Counted from the stretch's first letter, positions 33,093 to 44,474 are shown. The stretch: 64,000 nucleotides of DNA from Tupaia tana (GCA_026018925.1 JAKSZU010000002.1:153448495-153512494); one strand, 5' to 3'. Notes: generated by a model not told the origin, from the letters alone. Translations and numbers: made by a program.

Positions 33093-33690
33093 AACTACCC
33101 CAGTGCCTTGTAGCAGTAGTAAGAAGGACAAAAGTTCCATTCAGGAAAGGACTTAGTTACTAACATGACCTCGGGTGTCATTCCACTGAGAGAGAAGGGC
33201 CGTTCAGAGCAGCCTGTGGAAGGTAAGAGCCAGTTAAATGTAAAGGTCTGTGTAGGGCACGCGCCTGAGACTCTGACGACACACCACACCTCTCGGGATC
33301 ATTGCCAAGGGCCATATTTCAGTTTATTGAGACCATGTTACGGTCTGAATTTACCATGTGACTGCACCTGTCTTCATGCCAGTGTTCTCCAGTTCAGGAT
33401 GTAAAGAAGGTCTAGCCGGTCAATCCCCTGCAGTGTTTTAAATGGACCAATTTAACTCTTGACAAACAGCTCCAGCCTCCCTTTCTCGCCCTTCTCTTTG
33501 CTGTATCTGCCAACGTCCTCAGCACCAGCTCAGTGAGCTCATTTCTGGGGAAATGGAATCTGTTCACCCAGGCCACTCCTGCTAAGCCTGGCTCAAATAC
33601 ATCACTAGATCCCACTTATTATGACTCAGTCTTCATTTCAGGCTAGCACCTTGATCTCCTTTGCCTCCTGTGGGACTAGTCTATCAGTAA
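33093..33690. other. Unassigned region
   Basis: A GTAAGA splice-donor-like site follows CTGTGGAAG at 33222, but no coding exon is supported. Confidence 0.35.
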
Positions 33691-33703
33691 GATAAGCGTT
33701 CAG

Positions 33704-33950
33704 AGGCCAGCAGAGGGTATAGGGGTTAAGGTGCTAGACTCCCACGTGGCCGACTGTGGTTCAAGGCCTGGACCTGGCAGCTTGAAACTCATACTGGGTG
33801 CATGTGCATCCCCAAAATCCTGAGTAGAGAAGGAACTGTGGAGCGGTCAGGGTGATTTTTCACTTTCTTTCTCTCTGTTTCTCTGGGAAGTACACGCATC
33901 TTACAGCAAAAACAAATAAACAAACAAAATGCTCTCTAAAAAAATAAATG
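33704..33950 (+). mobile_element. SINE-A2, partly deleted body
   Basis: TSD gataagcgttcag and aataagcctgcag. The palindrome and its left flank are lost (GTGGAGCGGTCAGGGTGATT). Confidence 0.88.
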
Positions 33951-33965
33951 AAAATAAGCCTGCAG

Positions 33966-34665
33966 TTACTAGCTGCGTTTGATTAAGTGACTGGGTAGCA
34001 AGTGCACTCACATTGCAGTCAAATGTATGAAGAAAATGCAACTGCTCACTTTTTCTGCAGCCAATCACATCTCACTCCCATGTCAACCTGTTGCTATGGA
34101 GGGAGGGATAGAACCGTGCATCAAGCTTTGGTTCAACCTGAGTTATTCATTTAAAATCCTGCCCTTCAGGGATTGTTCCGTTTCTTTAATGCTTGATTTC
34201 CCAGAGTACCCCTCTGTCTCCTTCCAGCCCAGAGGTCATGGACACAGTGGGTTGTTCCCCTTCCCTCCACCACATCCTCTTCCTGTGCTGGGGCAGCCTG
34301 GGTCTCCTGCCCACGTGTCCAGACGCACTGGGCAACTTCCTACCCACCACCAGGAGGGTCCTACGAAAAAATTTCCATTGAAAGAAAACTAAAGCAGAAA
34401 GCGGATTGTGAACAACAGATTTAGCACGATCTTATTCATTTGCTTCCTATTTGCTTGTTCACTGCTGGCCAGCTTCTGGAATATGGAAATCTGACAAGTT
34501 AATCACTTGAAAGGCGCCTGTCTCCATGCCAAGGCCAGGTTTCTCTGCAGAACAGGGCACGTACTGTCCTCCCGGGGCAGTCAGAGAGGAGCCGAGAGCA
34601 GCCTCCTGGGCGATCCGGGCAGGCAGCTGTCTCTTTCCCTCAAATATGTAGGGTAGGGCTGGGAG
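33966..34665. other. Unassigned region
   Basis: Moderate GC, overlapping frames of 62 and 121 codons at 34027-34392 without family resemblance. Confidence 0.4.
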
Positions 34666-34677
34666 CCCGCATCTTTA

Positions 34678-34693
34678 TTTATTCATTTATTTA

Positions 34694-34724
<31 letters not shown>

Positions 34725-34975
34725 GAAGAGGTTTTTGCTATAGAGCACATGTGCTCGCCAGAAAGACAGAGAGAAACAGAGAGATGGAAAGTGAGAAATC
34801 ACCCCCCAGGGGGGATAGCCATGCCGCAATCCCTTCTCCTCCATTCTCCTCTCGGGATCTTGGGCACACATGCACATGCGTCCGATGTGAGTTTAAGCCA
34901 CCGGGTCTGGGACTCGAACTGCGGTTGGCTACATGGGAGTCCACCGACATAGCCATTATGCTAACTGCTGGTCCC
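34678..34975 (-). mobile_element. SINE-A1 with (TTTA)n tail
   Basis: The tail is about 45 bp of ATTT units. Intact CCCCCCAGGGGGG at 34803-34815. TSD approximate (cgcatctttat / ctgtgtctttat). Confidence 0.93.
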
Positions 34976-34987
34976 ACCTGTGTCTTT

Positions 34988-36023
34988 ATAACCAACCTCT
35001 ATTTTGGTCCCTTTCTGGTAAAGGCAAAGGGAAGGCACCTAAGAGGTCCTGGGCTAAATGGGGGCGGGGGGGGGGTGATACCAACAGAACCAGAAGGTGA
35101 ATGCACAGACGAACACTGAATTCTTCTCATGCTCACAGCAAGGCGAATCCCCCAGCTCGCAGAGGTTTCTTGCTAATCCCCTTTCTGGCTATTGTTCTGC
35201 TACTGTGAATCCCTTCTCCAGCTTCTAACCTCCTCTTAGCTATAGAGAGAATGAAAAAAATGCACCCCAAGACTTTGGGTTTTTTTCTCCTTCCTTTTCT
35301 GTTGCCAGTGAATCAGTGTGAAAGCGAGCTGGCACAGGCTCCAGGAATGCTTGTCAATGCCCGGTGGAGACGCACCGAGCCCTGGCTGCCGCTGTCCACG
35401 CTCTTCCAAACATGGCTTGAGCTGGCGGCTTGCACTTTGAGGGCAGTGACCTGCCAGTGCTTCACACCTGAAAAAAAAAAGAAAAAGAAAAAGAATAAAA
35501 GGCAGGAGACATTTTAATCCCCCCCTCTCTCTTCTTTTCTTTGTGGGAGTAGAGAAGGTCACATGCATTTTAATTGTTCCATGATCAAAACTGCTGCTGT
35601 TTGAACAGGTGGACTACAGAACACATTGGTTCAATCTCCTTTCTCCACATTCTCCCTGGGAATCTCAGAAAGCTGAATGCAAACATAGTTGTATACGTCC
35701 ATGCATTTTCTCATGAAAAGACAATCATTTTGGGTTTTGTTCTTACCCAGTTCTCGGAGGGCCTGCTCATTTATATTCAGCAGTCTTGACTGGGAGCCAG
35801 CTAGACGCTGACGCTCTTCCTGGTGAGGGTGGTTAAAGCATGAAGGATGAGGTGAGGCTGAAACTCCTAAACCAACGTGGGAGAGGGAGACATTGAACCA
35901 GTAAAATTAAACCAACCACCGTGTGTACTTTACTTTCCCTAAGTGCTGTGGCAGTGGGAGGCGCAACAGACACACTCACCGGGCCTTTCAACTCCGATCC
36001 CACCCACGGAGACAATCACCTCC
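34988..36023. other. SINE-free unassigned region
   Basis: Contains a G11 run (35060-35076) and an A-rich stretch at 35470. No gene is supported. Confidence 0.45.
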
Positions 36024-36270
36024 TGGGGTCTGCCCTGTGGGCTGTGGGTGAAGACAGCTGATCCCACATGGCCGACCCCACGCTTTGGGTACCGGAACCC
36101 ATGGACTGAGAAACCCTCCAGGCGCAAGTGCATGTGCCCAAGTCCCCAAAAGGGGGAGAGATGGAGGACAAGAAAGTGCAGAGTGACTAAGCCCCTTGGG
36201 GAGGTGCTGCCTCTCTCCTCTGTCTCCCCAGCAAGCATACCTGCCCTCTAGCAAAAATAAACGAAAAAAT
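36024..36270 (+). mobile_element. SINE-C
   Basis: GGGTCTGCCCTGTGGGC head, CTGATCCCACATGGCC, body CCCAAGTCCCCAAAAGG and GCCCTCTAGCAAAAATAAA tail. Confidence 0.72.
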
Positions 36271-36295
36271 AACCAAAAAAGAAAAGAAAATCACT

Positions 36296-37012
36296 TCTTG
36301 AACTACAGCTTGAATGCCTGCTTGAACTGCAGAAGCACAAAAGCCCCAACAAACACAAAACAAGAAAGAAAGAAAACTCCATTTCCCAAACTCCCTTGGA
36401 GTTGGGGCCTAGCTGTGGCCTGCACATGAGACTTCGACGGAGGAAATGAACAGCACAGACAGAGGCCGTGGCGTTGTGAGGGGCTGAGTTCTTTCAGCCA
36501 AACTGACAGCAGAGGTGTTCACTCACCCAGAGAGCTCAGCAGACTCCCTGCTCTCTGGCGCATGGGTGCTGAGGCCGTGGTGACAGCGGGGTATCCACAG
36601 CACATCTGGGGTGCCTCTGTTCTCCCTGCTGCTGCTGTCCCTGACTGCGAAGCTTCCCAGAGCCCTGGGCAGGAGAGACTCTCCCACCTTCCGACCGTGG
36701 TGAGGGACCTTCGTGTCCTCTCCGGCAGAGGACCCTGCCCCGAGGACTTTCCAGCTGCTTCCCCACCCACCCAGGACAACAGCTTTTGCTTCTGCTTCTC
36801 TCTTCCAAGAAAGGTCTTTGCCGGGGGCTGGTGGCCGAGGACCTCCTGCCGTGCTCCCAGTCTTTCTCCTGGCCGGACAGTGGCGCCCGGGGAAAAGTGA
36901 GTGGAAATGCTCCCTGTTCACGAGGCTCCCAAGCATTCTCAGCTATCTCACATGTTTGCGTTTGGCGTGCAAGAACTGGCTGTCCTCGGCTGGGCTGCCT
37001 TCCTCCAACTTG
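36296..37012. other. GC-rich unassigned segment
   Basis: 36500-36910 is more GC-rich than its surroundings, with overlapping frames on both strands (up to 137 codons). I recognise no domain and call no gene. Confidence 0.35.
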
Positions 37013-37221
37013 CTTTTTTATTCATTCCTTTGTCAGAGAAAGAGAGACAGAAAATCACCCTCCAAATGGGATCTGGTCATGCCACAATATTTTCCTTCAT
37101 ACGTGCACATGAACCAAGTGTGTTTATCAAGCCGCTGGGGCTGGGATTTGAACCGCGGTTGGCCATGTAGGATCTGGCTTCCTGTGATAGCACTTAACCA
37201 CTGTGCTATCGGGCTAGCCCC
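37013..37221 (-). mobile_element. SINE-C
   Basis: Short T tail, TCAGAGAAAGAGAG, shortened body, head complement GGGGCTAGCCCGATAGCACAG. TSD-like aacttgcttttt / cacctgctttgc. Confidence 0.78.
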
Positions 37222-37349
37222 CACCTGCTTTGCTGATCTCCTCCCTTAATCTATCAAAGGTGAAGCCGCCTGCGTTGCCCAAGTCTCCTCAAGGTGACTT
37301 GCCACTCTAGAACTGAATGTAATGGATTACCTTGCAACCTCAGCTTTCT

Positions 37350-37627
37350 TTTTTAAAAAATTTTTATTTATTTATTTTTTTTTTTTTTGGAGAAGTTTTT
37401 TCTATAGGGTGTGGGCGCTCACCAGAAAGACAGAGACAGAAAGTGAGAAATCACATCCCAGGGGGGATGGCCACACTGCAATCCCTTCTCCTCCATTCTC
37501 CTCTCGGGATCTTGGGCATGCATGCACATGCACCTGGCATGAGTTTAAGCCACCAGGTCCAAGACTCGAACCACAGTCGGCTACATGGAAGTTCAGCGAC
37601 ATAGCCATTACACTAACTGCTGGTCCC
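37350..37627 (-). mobile_element. SINE-A1
   Basis: T tail interrupted by ATTTATTTA; head complement GGGACCAGCAGTTAGTG; palindrome reduced to TCCCAGGGGGG. Confidence 0.9.
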
Positions 37628-37784
37628 TCAAGTATCGTTTCTGACAGACATGAACGTTGCACACAGAAAACACACAGGCTCAACTTTCAAAGCAAGACCA
37701 TGTTTAGCCAGAGCATTATAATTAAGGTGCACTTGAGCCTGTGTACTCATGGTGTCATAGGATCTACTCTAAGATGGTAGGTGT

Positions 37785-38321
37785 GGGACCAGCAGGTGGC
37801 ATGGTGGTTAAGGTGCTGGACTCCTGCATGGCTGACTGTAGTTCAAGTCCCAGACCTGATGGCTTGAAAACCACATCAGGTCCATGTGTGCGTGCGTGCC
37901 CAAAATCTTGAGAAGAGAGTGAAGGAGAAGAGATTGCGGCGTGGTAATTCCCCCGGGAGGTGATGTCTCACTTTCTCTCTCTCTGTCTCTCTCTTTTTGC
38001 ACCCTACGGTTAAAACCTGAAAAAACAGGGAACCAGCAGTTAGCGTAATGGCTATGTCGCTGGACTCCCACGTAGTCGACCGCGGTTCGCGTCTCGGACC
38101 CGGTGGCTTACAACTCATGCCGGGCGCGTGTGCGTGCATGCCCAAGATCCCGAGAGGAGAATGGAGGAGAAGGGATTGCGGCGTGACCATCCCCCCTGGG
38201 GGGTGATTTCTCGCTTTCTGTCTCTATGTCTCTCTCTGTCTGTCTGGCGAGCGCACGCGCCCTATAGCGAAAAACCTCTCCAAAAAAAAAAAAAAAAAAC
38301 AAAACCTGAAAAAACAAACAA
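37785..38321 (+). mobile_element. SINE-A2, split by a SINE-A1 in its tail
   Basis: Pieces 37785-38027 and 38301-38321. Outer TSD agatggtaggtgtg and agatgttaggtgta. The CT tract ends in TTTTTGCACCCTACGG, so its 3' end is atypical. Confidence 0.9.
38028..38299 (+). mobile_element. SINE-A1, 'GGGAACC' subtype, 16-bp TSD
   Basis: TSD aaaacctgaaaaaaca. Nearly identical to the copy at 8955: both have GGTTCGCGTCTCGG, TTACAACTCA and TGACCATCC. High CpG retention suggests a recent insertion. Confidence 0.96.
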
Positions 38322-38426
38322 AGATGTTAGGTGTAGTAATAATACACTCTGAAAGGTAATTTTCAAAATCTATATGAAGCAATTATATATTAAAGACACA
38401 AATGTTATTATATTAAGAATTAGAGA

Positions 38427-38660
38427 AGGCCAGTAGGTGGCATGGAGGTCAAGGTGCCTGGATCCCATGTAGCCAACTGTGTAGGTTGAGTCCTGGACCC
38501 AGCAGCTTGAAAAACATGCTGGGTGCATGTGCTTGTGTGCCCCAAATCTCCAGAAGTGAATGGAAGAGAAGGGATTTGGCATGTCCATCTTCCCTGGGAC
38601 GTGATTTCTCATTTTCTCTCTCTCTCCTCTGGCAAGTGGACATGCCCTATAGCAAACTTT
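38427..38660 (+). mobile_element. SINE-A2
   Basis: AAGGCCAGTAGGTGGCATGG head; shortened body; CCCTATAGCAAAC end that runs into a long purine tract. Confidence 0.87.
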
Positions 38661-38803
38661 AAAAGAAAGAAGAAAAAAGAAGAAGAAAGGAAGAGAAGAA
38701 AGAAGAAAGACAAGAAAGAGACAAAGAAGAAAAAGAAAAAGAAAGGAAGAAAAAGGAAGAAAGAAGAAGAAAGGAAGGAAGAAAGGAAGGGAGAAAAAGT
38801 TTC
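38659..38803. repeat. Polypurine tract of about 145 bp
   Basis: GAAGAAA, GGAAGAAA and GAAAAA units with only isolated C. Probably tail expansion of the adjacent SINE. Confidence 0.92.
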
Positions 38804-40455
38804 CCTTTTCTTGAAGTACTAAGGAAAGAGGTTAATGAAAACAGTCCCCAGCTGTAGAGGAGAAGGAGACGTTGCAGAAAATCCCAGCTGGCCACCGTCC
38901 TTGTGGACACACCAATCGCCTCATTCTTTGGTATTTATGTGTTTACCTGCGCAGGGGCGGGTTGCTGTGCTCTGTACTATATAAGTTAATCCCACACGCA
39001 GATGAAACACTTGGCCCATTTTTGATAGTCTCTGCATCCCTTCTACCTTGTTTGTTATTTTAAGTTTTGAGTAAGTACGAAGTTAAAATACGAGTCAGCC
39101 AGACACGACCTTATCTATCTCAAGGGTAGTTATCAAGGAACAACAAAAAATACTGCTCTAAGTAGATGTTTCTTTCTCTTATTGGAAATGTCCCTTCATA
39201 TCCCACCGTCATAGCACATTTTTTAGAATATATTTCCTGTTTTATTTCTGAATCTAACATTTCACGGAGGATATGTTTTTTTCTGGTGAGATTAAAAAAT
39301 CACTACCATGTGACATAATTTAAATTCAAGTATCATTTTCTAATTTTCATCTTAACACGGTGAGAAATTTAACCATCTAAACAGTAGTTTATGATCATGC
39401 CACTCCTGTGTTTTAATGACCTGTGCATCATTTGAAGCAAGAGCAATTGGTCGTGGCGTCTAGGAGGAACTTGGATTTCACTAACTTGGTGCTGACACGC
39501 CCGTTGACAGTTTCCACTCATACCGAAGGCGTGCCTACTTGCAGAGTGGTTGTATGAGAGCTGTTGTCCTGTGTGGATGCCCGGGGAATGCCGGTCGTAC
39601 CATCCTTGAAGAGAATCCCCATGGGCAAATTATGGACCAAGGATATATATTTCCCAAAGTTTAAAGACACCAATAAAGAATTTTCCTCTAAGCGAGACTT
39701 TTATCAGTAGGGCTAGAAGGGATGTAATTGCATACAATGTAAATTTTTAAAAATTATGTGTGTGTATTTGGTATCAGATCGTATGTCTAAAACAGCTACA
39801 ACACAGAACTGAATTTAAAAAGTGGTTTTAACGATGATAGCAAACGCATATGCAACTTCCTCAATGATGCCCCATGTCCTCAGAGTTTTCTACTTTTAAA
39901 CTTTTTTCATATATTTTCATTCAATATGTATCATAAGTCTGGGAGGTGGATAAGGAGACATTGATCGCTCATTTCCCAGATGAAAAATTATGGACATATT
40001 TTGTAGAGACAGAACCATCTTGAATTGCCCTCGACAAAGCTGAAATATGAATAGAATAAACACATGATTCAGTGCCCCAAAGGCTGGATCAGACCATGCA
40101 GCTGTCATTACCCAGCCCAACCAGACAAAACCAGAATTATTTGGTCTTGGATTTTATCCAGTAAGCTGTATCAATCGTTGCCTTCACGTTGGAAACAGGA
40201 CATGTTTCTGGGAATCACTGATGGTATCAAGGAAGATGAATTTGAGCATTTCTCAGCGTCCGGTTCTGATGATGACCACGAGAGGGCGGTATTGACCTCT
40301 GTACAGCTGGCCCGGTAACCATTCTAAGGGGAAAGATAGGAGCGCTGCCTTAAATACACCCCACGCCTTTACCAAGTACGCAGGTCACAAATATCAGCGA
40401 CGTCCCTTAGAGTTTCCAGTTCTAGAGTGTCATTTGCAAGTCCTAGGCACTGAAG
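38804..40455. other. Longest SINE-free stretch in the first 60 kb
   Basis: About 1.65 kb without any repeat that I can name. An 84-codon frame at 40064-40318 contains KEDEFEHFSASGSDDDHERA, acidic and protein-like in composition, but I recognise no family and see no splice context. Confidence 0.4.
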
Positions 40456-40466
40456 AAAGGAAAACA

Positions 40467-40715
40467 GGGACCAGCAAGTGGCATAATGGTTATGTCGCCT
40501 GACTCCCACGTGGCCAACCATGGTTAAGTCCCATTCCAGGTGGCTTGAAAGTCCTGCTTGGTGCATGTGCATGTGTACACAAAACCCCGAGAGGAGAATG
40601 GAGGAGAAGGAATTGCAGTGTGGCCATTCCCCTTGGGGGGTGATTTTTTGCTTTCTATTTCTATATTTCTCTCTGCCTATAGCAAGTCTCAAAAAAAAAA
40701 AAAATAAAAAATAAA
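40467..40715 (+). mobile_element. SINE-A, intermediate, TSD
   Basis: TSD aaaggaaaaca and aaaggaaaatg. 3' end shortened (TCTCTGCCTATAGCAAGTCTC). Confidence 0.92.
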
Positions 40716-40771
40716 AAAGGAAAATGGAGACAGATTGCTTCAGATTAGCTATTAAACAATTACGAAGGGGA

Positions 40772-40952
40772 GAGGAGGTCTGGCCAGGTGAGGCAGTGGT
40801 AACAGGCTGCTTTAGCAATGCTGGGTCCATATGGAGAAGTGCGGGAGAGGAGGTTGGGTCCCTGATTGATCTGTATTCACCAGGTCCGTGTGCTCACTGT
40901 CATGACTGACTAGGCTGAACGAGGGGGTCATGGCATGAGCCCTGTGGATGGT

Positions 40953-40989
<37 letters not shown>
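40772..40989 (+). mobile_element. SINE-D
   Basis: GGCCAGGTGAGGCAGTGGTAAC head, diverged body, ends in (CT)n at 40954-40986. Confidence 0.6.
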
Positions 40990-40990
<1 letters not shown>

Positions 40991-41090
40991 GGGGCCAGCC
41001 TATGGCCTGGTGGTTAAGATAACCAGATCCCATATGGCCAGCCACATGGTTGCTCCATCTGTTCCCGTGATTCTCTATATAAAAAACTAC
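40990..41090 (+). mobile_element. SINE-C head only
   Basis: GGGGCCAGCCTATGGCCTGG, GTTAAGATAACCAGATCCC and GGCCAGCCACATGG; the body is absent. Confidence 0.65.
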
Positions 41091-41868
41091 TATCTAAAAA
41101 CACACCGCATGGCCCTAGTAGAACGCACTTACACTGGTGACTGAAATGCTTCCATAGATGAATGTTCATGGAAAGATGTTTCTGGTGACCGCGTGACAAT
41201 CCAGTGTTTCTAAGGGGCTCTAAAAATAGCCGGTGAAATTTTGTATTGGGGAAAATAATCGATTTTATGGTCTACATGATTTGTGCTCTTTATACTCTCC
41301 ACGAAGATAATAAGTACCGATCAATGAAACTCCCACACGCAGGCGCACACCCTACCTCACTGGTGAATCTTTGTATTCTGGGTTCCAATGTCTCTTGATC
41401 CTCTGAACTGGGTATCTGCACCTGGCACTTACTCTCTGGTACCAGGAGTTTCTAGTGCATTTCCAGAGAGGCTAGAGAGAGCATACACTTCAATTCCATG
41501 CAGACTTCCTACAAATTACACAGTGTCAAGCTATGTGCTAACGTATTTGCCCCCAGTGCTGGTTTCAAGAGCTGACCGGCCGGTGGGTTCCTCCAGAACC
41601 CCTCGCAGCGTGCCCTGTACCACTGGTTCTTGCTTCTGCTGGCCGACCTGTGCTGTGCAGACGTTCCCTCTCCACAATGCCCTCCCATGCCCTGCCTTGA
41701 ACACCCATCCCTCTTCGTCTCTTTTCTCAAAGCCCCGAGAAGACAAGATCTCTGCCCATATTACAGAAAAGGACAGTTCTGGGATGGCTGTGAGGCTCAC
41801 ACTAAGACACAGTGTCCCACAATCTGGGACCACATGGAGCCCGGGTTTAGTTCCCATTTCAACCTACA
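41091..41868. other. Unassigned region
   Basis: Frames of up to 194 codons (41388-41972, +) overlap frames on the other strand and run into the 7SL element, so they are not taken as genes. Confidence 0.4.
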
Positions 41869-42066
41869 GGCCAGGTGTGGTGTGTGTCCCTCTAATCTCA
41901 GCAGCTGGGGGAGGCCGAGGCAGGACTGCCAAGTCGAGGCTGGCCTGGGTAACTCAGCAGAACCGTGTCTGAAGCAGAGCTGGCTGCCACAGTGTGCCTG
42001 TGGTCCCACTGGGGAAGCCAAGGCAGCAGGATCTTAACATGGAGAGAGCCTGTCTTAAAAAAAGAG
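41869..42066 (+). mobile_element. 7SL-derived dimeric (Alu-like) SINE
   Basis: Left unit: GGCCAGGTGTGGTG, CTCTAATCTCAGCAGCTGGGGGAGGCCGAGGCAGG (quoted in parts), TCGAGGCTGGCCTGGG, CCGTGTCT. Right unit: CACAGTGTGCCTGTGGTCCCACTGG, GAAGCCAAGGCAGCAGGATC, CCTGTCTTAAAAAAA. This is two copies of the 7SL Alu domain in the same order as primate Alu, with an A tail. It is diverged, so old. Confidence 0.82.
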
Positions 42067-42073
42067 AACTGTT

Positions 42074-42229
42074 GGGGCCAGAAGGTGATGCGGCGGTTAA
42101 GGCGCAGGACTCCCACATGGCCTACTGCAGTTTGAGTCCCGGACCTGGCAACTTGCTTTCTTACTTTCCCTTTCTCTCTAGTTGAATTTGAATTAATTAG
42201 TTAATTAAATTTTTTTTAAAAGAGAGAGA
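42074..42229 (+). mobile_element. SINE-B, TSD
   Basis: TSD agagaactgtt and agagaacagtg. GGGGCCAGAAGGTGATGCGGCGG head, then TTTCTTACTTTCCC and AATTAATTAGTTAATTAAA tail. It abuts the 7SL element. Confidence 0.92.
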
Positions 42230-42239
42230 GAGAGAACAG

Positions 42240-42727
42240 TGAAAAGGGTACTGTGTCCCAGCAAGGCCTTCCCTCACGTCTTCGGTAAGACAGGGTTGCC
42301 TGCCCTGTGCCGTACTCTCTGCATTTGCCTCTGGATCTGGAGATCCAGGTGAGGAACCCACACATCAAAGCCAAACTCTCCTCCTCATCTCTTTCTACCC
42401 ACGGATCTGGGGAAACCCTTGCTTACTCTCCTTCGGCCACAAACCTTGTACAGGTCAGCTCCGCCCATCTGCTCAGGTGTAGTCATCTCAGCATGCCGAA
42501 TTCCATCCCAGCCTCTGCTGGGCCTTCCCTAAAGGAGCAGGAATCCCAGGAGGGCCTTGCTCAGGAAGTGTGCACTCCCAGCTTTGCTCTCCGCGTACTC
42601 AGCATAGGAAAGTGGACATAGTAGACGCTGAGGAGGTGTCTGGTGAGAGAGTGCTCTAATGTTACGACTTCCCAACCTGTCACCCGGTCAATGTTCATGT
42701 TGGCAAGTACTAAGAGAGATATCTTTA
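42240..42727. other. Unassigned spacer
   Basis: No recognisable feature; 104-codon frame at 42307 not recognised. Confidence 0.4.
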
Positions 42728-42987
42728 TATATATTTTTTGAGAGATATTTTGCTATCAGGTACATATACTTGCCAGAGAGACAGGAAGAGCCACAGAGAC
42801 AGAAAATGAAAAATCACCCCCGGGGGGATGGCCATGCCACAATCCCTTCTCCTCCATTCTCCTTTTGGAATTTTGGGCATGCATGCACATGCACCCAGCA
42901 TGAGTTTTAAATCACTGGGTTCAGGACTCGAATCCTGCAAACTATGTGGAAATTCAGCGACATAACCATTACGCCATCTGCTGGTCC
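42728..42987 (-). mobile_element. SINE-Ai
   Basis: GAGAGATATTTTGCTATCAGG tail side, CACCCCCGGGGGG palindrome, head complement GGGACCAGCAGATGGCG. Confidence 0.9.
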
Positions 42988-43089
42988 CTCATGTAGTATT
43001 TTTAACACAGAATTCACCACTTCTGAGAGTCATACAACGGAGTTCATCTTTCAGGACCAGTGCCCAATGATTTCATGTTAACGATAGTA

Positions 43090-43580
43090 ATATCTCGCTA
43101 ATGAGAGTGTAAAGTTCTTGAGGGCAGGGATTTCATCTTCCAGTCCTCTTTCTTTTTCTCTTATCTCTGTTGCAGACTCTCCGTAACCTCCATTTCAAGC
43201 ATGGCAACTTTCCAAGTGCAGCCCCTTGTATTTCCAGCTCACACTTTCCAATTTTCCATCTCCAACAGTCCTCTCTCAAACACGTCCTTCAAGGCTTTGG
43301 TAAAATGTCACCTCCACAGAGATTGGTTTTTCCTTCAGGCTTTATTTAAAAATAACACTCCCCCTTCCACTTGTGGATTCATTTTACTCCGCGACATGTC
43401 AGTATCTGACGTGTCACATATTTTTACTTCACTGCCAGCCCCCTCACCAGAAAATAAGGTCTATAAGAAGGCTTTTGTCTATTTTGTTCACTACTGTATC
43501 CTCAACACCTACAAAAGTGTCTAGCACATAATCAACACTCAATAAATATTTGTTGAATAAATAAATAAATAAAGCATTTA
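43090..43580 (+). mobile_element. LINE-2 3' end
   Basis: TTCTTGAGGGCAGGGATTTC, then CACGTCCTTCAAGGC, GTAAAATGTCACCTCC, TTTGTTCACTACTGTATCC, CAACACCTAC and TCTAGCACATAATCAACACTCAATAAATATTTGTTGAA (quoted in parts) match the L2 3' consensus in order. Followed by an (AAAT)n end. Confidence 0.88.
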
Positions 43581-44470
43581 ACACAACATTCTCCCCAGAG
43601 TGGGCAGTTAAGGAATTCGTGTTTATTTGAGCTAAAACAGCTAGGTTTCCATCAGTTAAGGAACAGAAGGTGAAGACTGACTTATGGGTGGTGCTATAAG
43701 AGCCTGAGGTAGCTTACCTGAGCTGTGAAAAGTCTCCAGAGACTGGATAAATGCTATTTTCTTAGTTAGTAAAATAAGTAAAGAATGCTGTGATATAAAG
43801 TCCTTTGGAATTGGGATAACGGGAAGCCTGAGAACCTTAAACAACCTAGAAGCTGAGCATCTCAGATGACCAGTTGAGGGTTTTATAACCATTTGCAGGA
43901 GCTCCTTCTTGGTGGTGTCAGACATCCAAACTGAAAACACTTTTATGAATGCAGAATAGCATGTGAGGGGGACCTCTGTAAAAACAACAAGAAAATCCAT
44001 TGATACCATATTATATCCATGACTAGCGAAGTTCCATGGTACAAAACATGGAGGGTGTTTAGTGGAATGACACCTGGCAACCATTAACGGTTTCTAATAT
44101 ACCTATTTTTTAATCCAACTGGGGAGGCTAGATATGAGTTTTCCATGTAAAAATTCTTTGAAATATGTATTATTAATTTATAGATAAGAAAAAATGAGAT
44201 TCAAAAGAACTAAAAACATGCAATTATTAATTCAGTGGCATGAAATGATAATTGAAAAATCTGTAATGTATTAGTTGCTTCCAATATGACAAACCTAATG
44301 ATGTTATTTTATTGTGTCCGCTCAACCACATAGAATGAGACAACAAAAAAATGAGGCACATAGACTGAATTCCGCACCTTGAGTTTAGTTCTGTTTCTGC
44401 CCCTCCATAGCAAATACGTAATCTCTGTAGGTCATAAATCAATTTCATAATTGTATTTTAAAATTGTAAT
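43581..44470. other. Unassigned spacer
   Basis: A 142-codon minus-strand frame at 43656-44084 is not recognised and shows no domain. Confidence 0.4.
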
Positions 44471-44474
44471 TTCA

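Noticed and set aside
33165-33404. Possible exon with a GTAAGA donor at 33222
   Set aside because: A lone donor-like site; no acceptor, conservation or recognised peptide.
36500-36940. GC-rich island with overlapping frames up to 137 codons as a first exon
   Set aside because: Frames overlap on both strands, no family resemblance, and CpG content was not demonstrably that of an island.
38659-38822. Lys/Glu-rich open frame
   Set aside because: Product of a polypurine tract.
41388-42037. Frames of 194 and 135 codons
   Set aside because: They run into the 7SL-derived element, overlap opposite-strand frames and show no domain.
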